A stretch of 42,749 nucleotides of DNA. Source: Thermoleophilia bacterium. Lineage in GTDB: Bacteria > Actinomycetota > Thermoleophilia > Miltoncostaeales > Miltoncostaeaceae. Below the pieces are notes generated by a model, which did no database searches, was not told the origin of the DNA, and was given only the letters and a program-made list of their open reading frames with translations. The stretch lies in NCBI GenBank assembly GCA_017882585.1, contig JADGPF010000066.1, positions 1 to 42,749 on the forward strand, written 5' to 3'. This document shows positions 35,496 through 42,749 of this stretch, one piece after another. Position 1 is the first letter of the stretch, and every line of letters starts with the position of its first letter. The position numbers and the translations under genes are program-made.

Positions 35496-36511
35496 TGGAC
35501 GACCCGCGCATCACGACCCCGGACGAGCGCCCGGGCGAGGCCGACTTCGATCGCGCGCTTCGGCCGCGGAGCATCGGCACGTTCATCGGGCAGGAGTCTG
35601 CCCGCCAGAAGCTGGGCATTTTCCTCCAGGCCGCAACCCAGCGCGACGAATCTCTCGACCACGTACTGCTGGCCGGGCCGCCGGGACTGGGCAAGACCTC
35701 CCTGGCGCGCATCATCGCGACGGAGCTGGATGTCGGGTTCCACGCGACCAGCGGGCCGGTCATCGAGCGCAAGGGCGACCTCGCGGCCATCCTGACGGCG
35801 CTCGAGCCACGCGACGTGCTGTTCATTGACGAGATCCATCGCCTGGGACGGGCCGTCGAGGAGGTGCTGTATCCGGCCATGGAGGACTTCGAGATCGATG
35901 TCATCATCGGCCAGGGTCCCTCGGCCCGGACCTTGCGTCTGGATCTGCCACCGTTCACGCTCGTTGGCGCCACGACACGGACCGGGCTGCTGTCGGCGCC
36001 CCTGCTCGGGCGCTTCGGCGTCGTTGAGCGGCTCGACTACTACACCCATCCCGAGCTTGCGCGCATCGTGCGGCGCTCGGCAGAGCTGCTGGACCTCGAG
36101 ATCGACGAGACCGGGGCGCTCGCGATCGCATCCCGGTCGCGGGGCACACCACGGATCGCCAACAGGCTGGTACGGCGGGTGCGCGATGTCGCCCAAGTGC
36201 GCGGGATGCGCGTGATCGATGCCGATCTCGCGCGCACGGCGCTCGATCTGCTCGAGGTGGATGCACTCGGCCTTGAGGAATTGGACCGTCGCATCCTGCG
36301 GACGCTGGCATTCTCGTTCGAGGGTCGGCCCGTCGGTCTCGGCACGCTCGCCGACAGCGTGGGGGAGGCCTCGGACACCATCGAGGACGTCTACGAGCCG
36401 TATCTGCTCCAGGAGGGCCTGATCGCACGCACTCCGCGCGGGCGGGTTGCCATGCCGAAGGCATACCGCCACCTGGGTCTCGAGCCGCCGGCCGAACCGG
36501 CATTGTTCTAG
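35495..36511 (+). CDS. ruvB: Holliday junction branch-migration ATPase RuvB
   Basis: An AAA+ motor that drives branch migration with RuvA. The 338 residues include [13 protein letters not shown]-like start ([15 protein letters not shown]), Walker [14 protein letters not shown], Walker [10 protein letters not shown], and the winged-helix C-terminus ([19 protein letters not shown]). Length and motifs are normal. Converges on the unknown His/Asp-rich gene 38 bp away. Confidence 0.97.
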   Translation: MDDPRITTPDERPGEADFDRALRPRSIGTFIGQESARQKLGIFLQAATQRDESLDHVLLAGPPGLGKTSLARIIATELDVGFHATSGPVIERKGDLAAILTALEPRDVLFIDEIHRLGRAVEEVLYPAMEDFEIDVIIGQGPSARTLRLDLPPFTLVGATTRTGLLSAPLLGRFGVVERLDYYTHPELARIVRRSAELLDLEIDETGALAIASRSRGTPRIANRLVRRVRDVAQVRGMRVIDADLARTALDLLEVDALGLEELDRRILRTLAFSFEGRPVGLGTLADSVGEASDTIEDVYEPYLLQEGLIARTPRGRVAMPKAYRHLGLEPPAEPALF

Positions 36512-36549
36512 ATACCGCGCTGCGGGGACCTGGGCGCCGCGCGTGGCGG

Positions 36550-37479
36550 CTATCGGCGGCGCTTCCCCTTGGGCAGCCGGCGATGCGGCAGGGGTGCCGG
36601 CGCCCGATCGAGTGCCTCGGCGATTCGCTGTCCGACGAGCCCGACCGCAACCGAGGCGGGCACGTATGCGAGCGCCGCCGCATCCTGGTGGGCGGCGTCC
36701 TCGGCGGCGGCGTAGCCCACCGCCGGCGATTCGGGTTCATGCAACGCGGCCATCGCCAAGCGCAGCGCCTGCACCTGCGCGGAGTCCTCGCACTTCGACA
36801 GGCCCAGATGCTGGAGCTGGTGGGCGAGCTCCGTCTGCGCGCTGTCGCCGCCGGACGGTCCATGGGTGAATGCCTCGTGCAGCAACATCAGGCCGGACCG
36901 CGAGGTAAACGTGCCGCCGGCCTGACGGGCGATCCGCCAGGCGATCTGCGGCTCCCATTCATTGAGCTCCTCGGCATGTTCGGCGAAGATCACATCCAAC
37001 AGCGCGTGCTGGTGGGCGTGGGCGTCGTCATCATCCGTGTCATCCGTGTCATCCGCGTCGTGCTCATGCTCGTGGTGACTTGCCTCCCGGCAGGCCGCGC
37101 AGCCGGCCGCGAGACCGAGGGCTTCATGGGCGATGTCATACAGCGGGGCGATCTCGTCGTCGTCGGCCTCGGCGTCATCCTCGGAATCGTCCGGCACGGG
37201 CGATTCCGCTTCGGCGCGCAGCAGCTCGAAGGCCTTCTCCAGGTCGATCCGATCGTCCTCGCCACAGGCGTCATCGAGCAGGTCGGCCAGCACCGGCGCG
37301 ACGTCCAGCGGGGTTGCCGCCGAGAGGATCGCGATCTCGGTATCAAGCGAATTCAGGTTGCGCAGGACCTGCGGCGGCGTGTTGTCCAGCCGCGTGATCA
37401 GGTCACCGCCGGGGATGACGCCCGTCTGTTGCGCGAGTGAGCGGAGCAGCCATTCCGCCAAAGACCATTCGTCCAACAC
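36550..37479 (-). CDS. Unknown His/Asp-rich protein with CxxC and in-frame tandem repeat
   Basis: A 309-residue acidic protein that I cannot assign. Residues 1-60 look helical and globular. An acidic stretch (96-110) is followed by CAAC (127-130) and a His/Asp run at about 135-158 (HHEHEHD, DDTDDTDDDD, HAHQH) that could bind divalent metals. The C-terminal half is helical (AQTELAHQLQHLGLSKC and later), ending in a basic tail, KGKRRR. The HEAFTHG segment is not a clear enzyme motif. GTG at 37479 or TTG one codon later; AGGGG fits the TTG slightly better. A TAATAC-like box lies about 60 bp upstream. Minus strand, upstream of it the GT4/PAP2 pair. Confidence 0.7.
   Translation of the reverse strand: MLDEWSLAEWLLRSLAQQTGVIPGGDLITRLDNTPPQVLRNLNSLDTEIAILSAATPLDVAPVLADLLDDACGEDDRIDLEKAFELLRAEAESPVPDDSEDDAEADDDEIAPLYDIAHEALGLAAGCAACREASHHEHEHDADDTDDTDDDDAHAHQHALLDVIFAEHAEELNEWEPQIAWRIARQAGGTFTSRSGLMLLHEAFTHGPSGGDSAQTELAHQLQHLGLSKCEDSAQVQALRLAMAALHEPESPAVGYAAAEDAAHQDAAALAYVPASVAVGLVGQRIAEALDRAPAPLPHRRLPKGKRRR
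37031..37057. repeat. Three tandem 9-bp units inside the His/Asp-rich gene
   Basis: TCATCCGTG, TCATCCGTG, TCATCCGCG lie head to tail. On the coding strand they give Asp-Asp-Thr repeats. The unit is a multiple of three, so gain or loss by slippage would change the length of the acidic run without a frameshift. Confidence 0.75.
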
Positions 37480-37593
37480 ATCCCCCTGCGGTTCGTCGCG
37501 GTCATCCCGTCGCGCTCGGCCAGGAAGCTGGGCGGTCGGGCGGGTCGTATTACATCAGCAATGCGCGAGAGTGTCGCCAGCGACCACGGCCGT

Positions 37594-38799
37594 TCAACTG
37601 CGCATGGCAGACGCCGTCCCGACGCGCAGGTCGACGCCCTTGCTCTCGAGCACCTCGATGTAGATCTCTTCGATTTGCCGCGCGACGATGGGCCACGCGT
37701 ATCGCTCCTCGGCAACCGCCCGCCCCCGGCGGCCCCAATCCTCGCGCAGGCCGGCATCGTCGAGGACCGTGGCGAGCCCGTTGGCGAGCGCCTCCGGGTT
37801 GTCCCCGGGCACGAACTCCCCGGGCGCACCGTCGCGGATGACTTGACGGAACCCGATGTTGTCCGCGCACACGACCGGGATTCCGCTCGCAAACGCCTCC
37901 AGCAGAATCACTCCAAACGATGCGAGCGTGCATGGCGCGGCAAGCACGGTCGCCTGGCGGTAGAGCTCGGGCCGCTCTTCGTTGAGCAGGCCGAGCCACT
38001 TGATCCGGTCCCAGACGCCGGCGCGCTTGGCGTGGTGCTCGTACAGCGGACGCGCCGGGCCATCGCCGACCACCTGCACCTCGAACTCGTAACCGCGCTC
38101 CTGCAGGATGCGGGCGGCGTCCAGCAGGGTACCGAGCCCGTTGCGGGGATCGAACCGCCCGACAAACAGGATCCGCGGCGGCCCCGGTAGGCGTTCGTCC
38201 GCGTGCTCGAGGGGATGGAAGAACTCGGTGTCAATCCCGTTCGGGACGATGTCGAAGACCTCGTCGGGAAAGTACTGACCCGTGGAGACCACGCACGCGT
38301 TGGAGACGGCGATCTTGCGGTCCGCGTTGCCCAACGTCGTCGCGATGTATTGGTGCAAGGTCCGGTACGCGATGTGCCCGCCGTCGAAATAGGTGTGGAA
38401 CGTGCCGACCGTGCACAGGGCCTTCGACGCGCGCAACGACCACAGCGCCATGAAGGGTCCCGCCAAGCCCTGGGCGTGCACCACGTCCATGGGGGCCTGA
38501 ATGCGCCCGAGGCGCCGCTTGATGGAACGCCCCATCGTCACCCGGGCAATCGAGCCGTTGGATACCACCGGCACCGAATGTCCGATGCGGACCGTGCGGT
38601 ATCCCGCGTTGACGCGGTGGTCGGCGTCGGCGAAATCCGCGGCGGCACGCATACTGCGCGGCGGATTCGAGGTCACGACGGTCACGTCGTGTCCGAGATT
38701 GGCCAACTCCCGAGACAGGAAGTGAACGTGCTCGGAGATGCCTCCAAGCACCGGATATGCATACTCGGTTGCCATTGCGATGCGCAACGGTCGGATCAT
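37594..38799 (-). CDS. GT4-family glycosyltransferase
   Basis: A retaining GT-B enzyme of 401 residues. The N-terminal acceptor domain starts RIAMATEYAYPVLGGISEHVHFL with the glycine loop, and the C-terminal donor domain has ILFVGRFDPRNGLGTLLDA and VVGDGPARP. The position of the Glu-x7-Glu motif reads A293-SFGVILL-E301, so its first Glu is Ala. The layout resembles PimA-like phosphatidylinositol mannosyltransferases. A good ribosome-binding site (GGGAGGA) precedes the ATG at 38799, which overlaps the PAP2 stop by 4 bp. A role in a membrane glycolipid is likely; the sugar and lipid are not readable. Confidence 0.9.
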   Translation of the reverse strand: MIRPLRIAMATEYAYPVLGGISEHVHFLSRELANLGHDVTVVTSNPPRSMRAAADFADADHRVNAGYRTVRIGHSVPVVSNGSIARVTMGRSIKRRLGRIQAPMDVVHAQGLAGPFMALWSLRASKALCTVGTFHTYFDGGHIAYRTLHQYIATTLGNADRKIAVSNACVVSTGQYFPDEVFDIVPNGIDTEFFHPLEHADERLPGPPRILFVGRFDPRNGLGTLLDAARILQERGYEFEVQVVGDGPARPLYEHHAKRAGVWDRIKWLGLLNEERPELYRQATVLAAPCTLASFGVILLEAFASGIPVVCADNIGFRQVIRDGAPGEFVPGDNPEALANGLATVLDDAGLREDWGRRGRAVAEERYAWPIVARQIEEIYIEVLESKGVDLRVGTASAMRS

Positions 38800-39617
38800 G
38801 CGCTTCCTCCCGCGCGTTGACGTACGGTGCCGAGGGTATCTGTTCGCTCGGCCGGCGTGGTCGCCTGCCAGGGGCGTGGGATGTCGGCCGCCGAGATCCA
38901 GTTGACGATCGCCAGCGCCGTCAGGATCGCGACCACGCCGCCGACCCCGTCGAGCAGGTAGTGGTTGGCCGTCGACATCGTCACCCACGCCATCCACACC
39001 GGCAGGATCCACCACACGTTTCGCCACAACCCCCAACCCGCGCACAGCCAATAGAGCGTCAATGCATACAGGAACGACTGGCCGATGTGCAGTGATGGCA
39101 TCGCCGCGTACTCGTTGCGCAGGTGCTGGAACCAGTCGAGCGCCCCGCCCAGCGTCAGCGCGTGCTTGGTCGTATCGATCAGGCCGGCCTTGGCGAGCCG
39201 CGGCGGGGCCAGCGGGTAGGCCCAGAAGACGACCAGCGCAATCCCATGTGCCATCCAAAACCAATTGCGCACGAACGCGTAGTTGGCGCGGCGCAACAGC
39301 CACATCGCGACAAAGAAGCCGATGAACAGGGGGGTGTAGGCGAGCGTGTAGTACCACGTCGTCACGAACCGGCCCCCGGCGATCGCACCCGTGGCGCGCT
39401 GGCTCCACGCCTCCATCCCAAGCCCGAGTGCCGCCTCGACTCGCAGGACGTTGTGGGCGTTGGTGACCGCGCTGCGGATCGCCGAGGTATCCGGCGCGAT
39501 GAGCGCGCGGATCGTCTCGTAGAGGAGGTCGAGGAACGCGAAGAACATGAACTCGCAGTAGACCGGCCACTGCGCCCGCCAGGCCCGCGAGCCCTGCCGT
39601 CGTATCCACTCCTGCAT
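38796..39617 (-). CDS. PAP2-superfamily membrane protein, inositolphosphotransferase-like
   Basis: A 273-residue membrane protein with about six helices. The catalytic PAP2 motifs appear as YPLAPPRL, AAMPSLHIGQSF and STANHYLLDGVGG, the spacing and sequence of the PAP2_3 group that includes fungal Aur1 and bacterial inositol phosphotransferases. It would move phospho-alcohols between lipids. It is followed at once by the GT4 gene (ATGA overlap), so the two may build one glycolipid. TAGGTT with a preceding TGC (extended -10) lies 9 nt before the ATG at 39617. Confidence 0.85.
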   Translation of the reverse strand: MQEWIRRQGSRAWRAQWPVYCEFMFFAFLDLLYETIRALIAPDTSAIRSAVTNAHNVLRVEAALGLGMEAWSQRATGAIAGGRFVTTWYYTLAYTPLFIGFFVAMWLLRRANYAFVRNWFWMAHGIALVVFWAYPLAPPRLAKAGLIDTTKHALTLGGALDWFQHLRNEYAAMPSLHIGQSFLYALTLYWLCAGWGLWRNVWWILPVWMAWVTMSTANHYLLDGVGGVVAILTALAIVNWISAADIPRPWQATTPAERTDTLGTVRQRAGGSA

Positions 39618-39626
39618 CGTGGGGGC

Positions 39627-39632
39627 AACCTA
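39627..39632 (-). promoter_or_regulatory. Predicted extended -10 (TGC-TAGGTT) of the PAP2-GT4 pair
   Basis: On the minus strand TAGGTT with upstream TGC ends 9 nt before the ATG. No ribosome-binding site, so leaderless transcription is likely. Confidence 0.5.
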
Positions 39633-39778
39633 GCAGGGCCGGCGTGCGCAACCGACCCGTCCGATCGAACCGCTCACCCGGCCGCCTTTGGGCTGCCGCG
39701 ACTCGGGGCAGGCGAGTGACCGAGCTCGGCGCCTATGATCGGACTCATGCCCGTCACAGTGCATGAAACCGCCTCTGC

Positions 39779-39784
39779 TAGGGT
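39779..39784 (+). promoter_or_regulatory. Predicted extended -10 (TGC-TAGGGT) of yajC-secDF
   Basis: TAGGGT with TGC before it lies 39 nt upstream of the yajC GTG. A TATGAT at 39733 is an alternative. The 206-bp divergent gap holds no gene. Confidence 0.4.
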
Positions 39785-39823
39785 CCTCCGGTCCATTCGT
39801 CCCTGCCGAGAGGCCGTCCTGTC

Positions 39824-40153
39824 GTGAACGCAACCGCGCTGGTGTTCATCGTCATCGTCTTCGGCGCGGTGTACGTGTTCTTGGTCCTGCCGCAGCGCAG
39901 GGCTCAGCGAGCGCAGAAAGAACTGCTCAACAAGCTGACACCCGGAACCGAAGTGGTTACCACGGGTGGATTACACGGGACCGTGACGGAGATCGAAGAT
40001 GGCGACACCGTGTTGCTTGAGGTCGCGGAGGACACCGAGGTGCGGGTCGCACGGACGGCAATCGCGCGGACGATCACACCTGCGACACCCCCTCCCGAGC
40101 CCTCTGGCGACTCCGGTTCCGTCGACGCGGACGCCCACGACACCGACGCCTAA
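39824..40153 (+). CDS. yajC: Sec accessory membrane protein YajC
   Basis: A 109-residue protein with one N-terminal membrane helix (about 4-22) and a cytoplasmic beta-domain, VVTTGGLHGTVTEIEDGDTVLLEVA, the YajC signature. It associates with SecDF and SecYEG. GTG start. The SecDF gene follows after 3 bp, the usual order. Confidence 0.93.
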   Translation: MNATALVFIVIVFGAVYVFLVLPQRRAQRAQKELLNKLTPGTEVVTTGGLHGTVTEIEDGDTVLLEVAEDTEVRVARTAIARTITPATPPPEPSGDSGSVDADAHDTDA

Positions 40154-40156
40154 CGC

Positions 40157-42749
40157 ATGAGCCGGCGTCGCCGCTCCCTGCTGCTGCTCCTGCTGGTCGC
40201 CGGGCTTACGCTCGCATCGCTCGTCGCGATCGCGGTGCGCCCGGTGGTGTTGGGGCTCGATCTGCGCGGCGGGGTCCAGGTGATCCTGCAGGGCAAGCCG
40301 ACTGCCGACTCGCAGGTCACCCCGGCGTCGATCCAGCGGTCGGTCAGCATCATCAACAACCGCGTCAACGCCTTCGGTGTCGCCTCGCCGTCGATTCAGA
40401 CGCTTGGAACCGACCAGATCTTGGTCCAGCTGCCCGGCGTCAAGAACCCTGACGTCGTCGTCACCAACCTGATCAAGCCCGCGCAGCTGGCGTTCTACGA
40501 CTATCAGAACAACGTCGTGACGGGCACGCCGTACACCAGCCTGTACAGCGCGGTCCTGCAGGCGCAGAAGACCGCGGTGTCGGATCCCACCCAGGGTGCC
40601 GAGACGCTGTATGCGTTCGACAAGACCACGCACCAGGTCACGGCCGGTCCGGAGCCGATCACCCCCGGCGAAACACAGGTGCAGGCGACCAAGGCGCTGC
40701 GCGACACCGTCGAGGGTGCCGGTCTGAATTGGTCCAACCAGGTAGTCGAGTCCGTCCCCAAGGGCCTGACGATCGTCAGCCAAGAACAGACGCTCGCCAC
40801 CCGTCACAACCAGGGCATCTCGACATATCAGATCTTTCAGGACCGCCCCGCCCTGACCGGTGCGGACATCAGCTCCGCCTCGGTCCTCGCCAACTTCGGC
40901 AACGGCGGCAGTGGCCAGCCAGTCGTCACCATGCAATTCACCGGCAAGGGCGCGAACGATTTCACCAACGTGACGCGCCAGTTGGCCGAGCGCGGACGGA
41001 TTCAGCGGTCCAACCAGAGCTTCGCGATCGTCCTTGACGGGCAGATCATCAGCAACCCGACGGTCGACTACAACCAGTACCCAACGGGCATCGACGCCAG
41101 CAACGGCGCGCAGATCCAAGGCAACTTCAGCCAATCCCAGGCGAACACCCTCGCCGACCAGATCAATTCGGGCGCGCTGCCGATCCGCTTGGTGCCGATC
41201 AGCGAGAGCCAGGTCTCGGCGACACTCGGCGCGCAGTCGCTGCGCCAGGGCCTGATCGCCGGCATCGTCGGCTTGATCCTGGTCCTGATCTTCCTGATCG
41301 CCTACTACCGCCTGCTGGGAGTCGTGGCGGCGCTCGGCCTGATGATCTATGCAGCGCTGTTCTATGCCGTGGTCGTTCTCTGGCCGATCACGCTGACGCT
41401 TCCGGGGATCGCGGGTGTGATCCTCACGATCGGTATCTCCGCAGATGCCAACGTGGTGATCTTCGAACGCGTGCGCGAAGAGGCGCGCTCCGGCAAGAGC
41501 CCCGCCGCCGCGCTCTCGGCCGGCTATCGGCGCGGCCTCGCGGCGATCGTCGACGCGAACGTCGTCACCCTCGCGACGGCGATCATCGTGTTCATGTTCG
41601 CGACGGCGGGACCCAAGGGTTTCGCCTTTACGCTGGGCGTCGGCGTCCTGATCTCACTGTTTACCGCCGTGGTCGCCACGCGTGCCATCTTCGGCGTGCT
41701 GCTCGACAGCAAGGTCATCCGCGAGGACCGCTTCATGGCCCTCAAACAGGGCCGTGTCTTCAAGTTCGACTGGGTCGGGCACTGGCGCTGGTGGGTCGCC
41801 ATCTCGACGATCCCGGTCGGCATCGGTCTGATTTGGCTGAGCATCTTCGGCCTCAACCTGGGTCTGGATTTCACGAGCGGCACTCGCCTGAGCACCACGC
41901 TGCAGCGTCCCGCCTCCGAGGCGAGCCTCAGCCAGACGGTGTCCGCGGCCGGCTTCCCGAACGCCACCGTGCAGACGTTCACCCAGCAGGTCCAGGGCAA
42001 GACGGTCGACGGCGTCCAGATCGAGACCAAGGCCCTCGATCAGCAGCAGATCCGCACCTTGCGCGAGGCGCTCGATTCGAAGTACGGCGTCAATACCTCG
42101 ACGTTCAACCTCGAAGTGGTGGGCCCGACCTTCGGCCGTGAGGTAATCCAGAACGCGATCTACGCGATCATCCTGAGCTTCCTCATCGTGCTGGGATATC
42201 TGATCATCCGGTTCGAATACCGATTGGCGCTCCCGGCCATGCTCTCGGTCGTGCACGACGTGGCTCTCAGTCTCGGCGTCTATGCGATCACCGGCCGCGT
42301 CGTCACGAGCGACACCGTCGCCGCACTGCTGACGATCCTCGGGTATTCGCTCTACGACGTGGTCATCGTCTTCGACCGGATCCGCGAGAACGTGCCGCTG
42401 ATGCGCGGCTCCCGCTATCGCGCGATCGTCAACCGCTCGATCAACGAGACGATTACGCGATCGGTTATCACCTCGCTGACCACGCTGATCCCCGTCCTGT
42501 GCCTGTTCATCTTCGGTGGACCGACCCTCAAAGACTTCTCGTTCGCGCTGCTGGTCGGAATTCTGTCCGGTGGCGTGTCGTCGATTGTCATCGCCGCACC
42601 GCTCGCATCGTGGTGGAAGGAACGCCAACCCGAGCATCGCAAGCAACAGGCCAAGCGCGCGAAGCGCCGGGAGCTCGAAACCCGCGACGCCGATGTGGTC
42701 GATGTCGCGGCGCTCCAACGTGCCGAGCGGGAGGTCATGGGTCTGCCGG
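40157..42749 (+). CDS. secDF: Fused SecD-SecF protein-export membrane protein, 3' end cut by window
   Basis: A single open frame of 864 codons carries both export subunits; I checked it by translating through the join and found no stop. The SecD half has LGLDLRGGVQV, a large outer domain, and IGISADANVVIFERVREE with the proton-relay Asp. The SecF half starts near residue 550 with LGLDFTSGTRL and ends with YSLYDVVIVFDRIREN. It drives late steps of Sec export with the proton gradient. Fusion is known in Bacillus, while many actinobacteria keep two genes. SecF has Y-D-V where the common motif is N-D-T. The C-terminal tail is basic and continues past the edge. Confidence 0.95.
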   Translation, partial: MSRRRRSLLLLLLVAGLTLASLVAIAVRPVVLGLDLRGGVQVILQGKPTADSQVTPASIQRSVSIINNRVNAFGVASPSIQTLGTDQILVQLPGVKNPDVVVTNLIKPAQLAFYDYQNNVVTGTPYTSLYSAVLQAQKTAVSDPTQGAETLYAFDKTTHQVTAGPEPITPGETQVQATKALRDTVEGAGLNWSNQVVESVPKGLTIVSQEQTLATRHNQGISTYQIFQDRPALTGADISSASVLANFGNGGSGQPVVTMQFTGKGANDFTNVTRQLAERGRIQRSNQSFAIVLDGQIISNPTVDYNQYPTGIDASNGAQIQGNFSQSQANTLADQINSGALPIRLVPISESQVSATLGAQSLRQGLIAGIVGLILVLIFLIAYYRLLGVVAALGLMIYAALFYAVVVLWPITLTLPGIAGVILTIGISADANVVIFERVREEARSGKSPAAALSAGYRRGLAAIVDANVVTLATAIIVFMFATAGPKGFAFTLGVGVLISLFTAVVATRAIFGVLLDSKVIREDRFMALKQGRVFKFDWVGHWRWWVAISTIPVGIGLIWLSIFGLNLGLDFTSGTRLSTTLQRPASEASLSQTVSAAGFPNATVQTFTQQVQGKTVDGVQIETKALDQQQIRTLREALDSKYGVNTSTFNLEVVGPTFGREVIQNAIYAIILSFLIVLGYLIIRFEYRLALPAMLSVVHDVALSLGVYAITGRVVTSDTVAALLTILGYSLYDVVIVFDRIRENVPLMRGSRYRAIVNRSINETITRSVITSLTTLIPVLCLFIFGGPTLKDFSFALLVGILSGGVSSIVIAAPLASWWKERQPEHRKQQAKRAKRRELETRDADVVDVAALQRAEREVMGLP

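Noticed and set aside
36583-37440. A 285-codon frame opposite the unknown His/Asp-rich protein
   Set aside because: It contains a hydrophobic valine/isoleucine run, which could look like a membrane protein, but this is the complement of the His/Asp repeat. The minus-strand frame has better composition and a ribosome-binding site. As neither has a known homologue, I keep some doubt.

Overview
The window is a dense, high-GC stretch of bacterial chromosome, most likely from a deep-branching actinobacterium (Actinomycetota, possibly near Thermoleophilia). This placement is inferred from gene content and order, not from a marker-gene tree. Supporting points are the tsaE-tsaB-rimI-tsaD cluster, an F420-dependent NADP reductase, Rex, a membrane pyrophosphatase, and the order pdxS-pdxT-yebC-ruvC-ruvA-ruvB ... 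yajC-secDF with a GT4 glycosyltransferase between ruvB and yajC, which resembles the actinobacterial layout. A TANNNT box also lies 6-9 nt before many start codons, the sign of leaderless mRNAs common in that phylum. I see no rRNA, tRNA, CRISPR array, insertion sequence, phage gene or integrase. No gene-free stretch exceeds about 230 bp.

Layout. 1-2607 (minus): a partial Fur-family repressor and the panC-panD-panB pantothenate operon. 2810-6263 (plus): a family 4 uracil-DNA glycosylase followed by the t6A genes tsaE-tsaB-rimI-tsaD. 6369-9475: the redox sensor Rex, then a coupled trio of a YbdK-type carboxylate-amine ligase, a DUF1844 protein and MTA phosphorylase. 9704-12352: a K+-independent H+-pyrophosphatase and a GRAM/PH-like protein. 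12422-16383: a sulfur cluster made of an Rrf2/CymR-like regulator, an adenosine-kinase-like PfkB enzyme, cysK, and divergent GNAT and cysE genes. 16466-20172: PcrA/UvrD helicase, FolD and NpdG. 20219-26735: a zincin-like metallopeptidase, a divergent FtsH, ThiL, a DUF4097-like surface protein, two small proteins and a 14-TM MFS exporter. 26844-29989: methylmalonyl-CoA mutase with its chaperone MeaB. 29986-32027: an RCK-gated K+ channel and an RpiR-type regulator. 32102-36511: pdxS-pdxT-yebC-ruvC-ruvA-ruvB. 36550-39617 (minus): an unknown His/Asp-rich protein and a GT4 glycosyltransferase plus PAP2-like transferase. 39824 to the end: yajC and a fused secDF that runs off the window.

How the genes work together. 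Most are housekeeping: cofactor supply (pantothenate, PLP, thiamine diphosphate, folate), tRNA modification, DNA repair and protein export. The sulfur cluster is the most informative part. The Rrf2 protein has no cysteine and ends in MFYI, a tail I recall from Bacillus CymR. It is co-transcribed with cysK, while the local CysE lacks the C-terminal isoleucine with which CysE normally docks into CysK. This suggests that CysK serves as co-repressor partner of the Rrf2 protein rather than as a CysE partner. Adenosine kinase and MTA phosphorylase nearby fit recycling of the adenosine part of S-adenosylmethionine by-products.

No wholly new multi-gene defence or mobile system is visible. The points most worth following are the CymR-like circuit, the frequent leaderless-promoter signature with an overlapping divergent pair at GNAT/cysE, sliding-clamp-like motifs in two proteins, an unassigned metal-binding-type protein with an in-frame 9-bp repeat, and several long perfect hairpins at gene ends that lack a T-tract.
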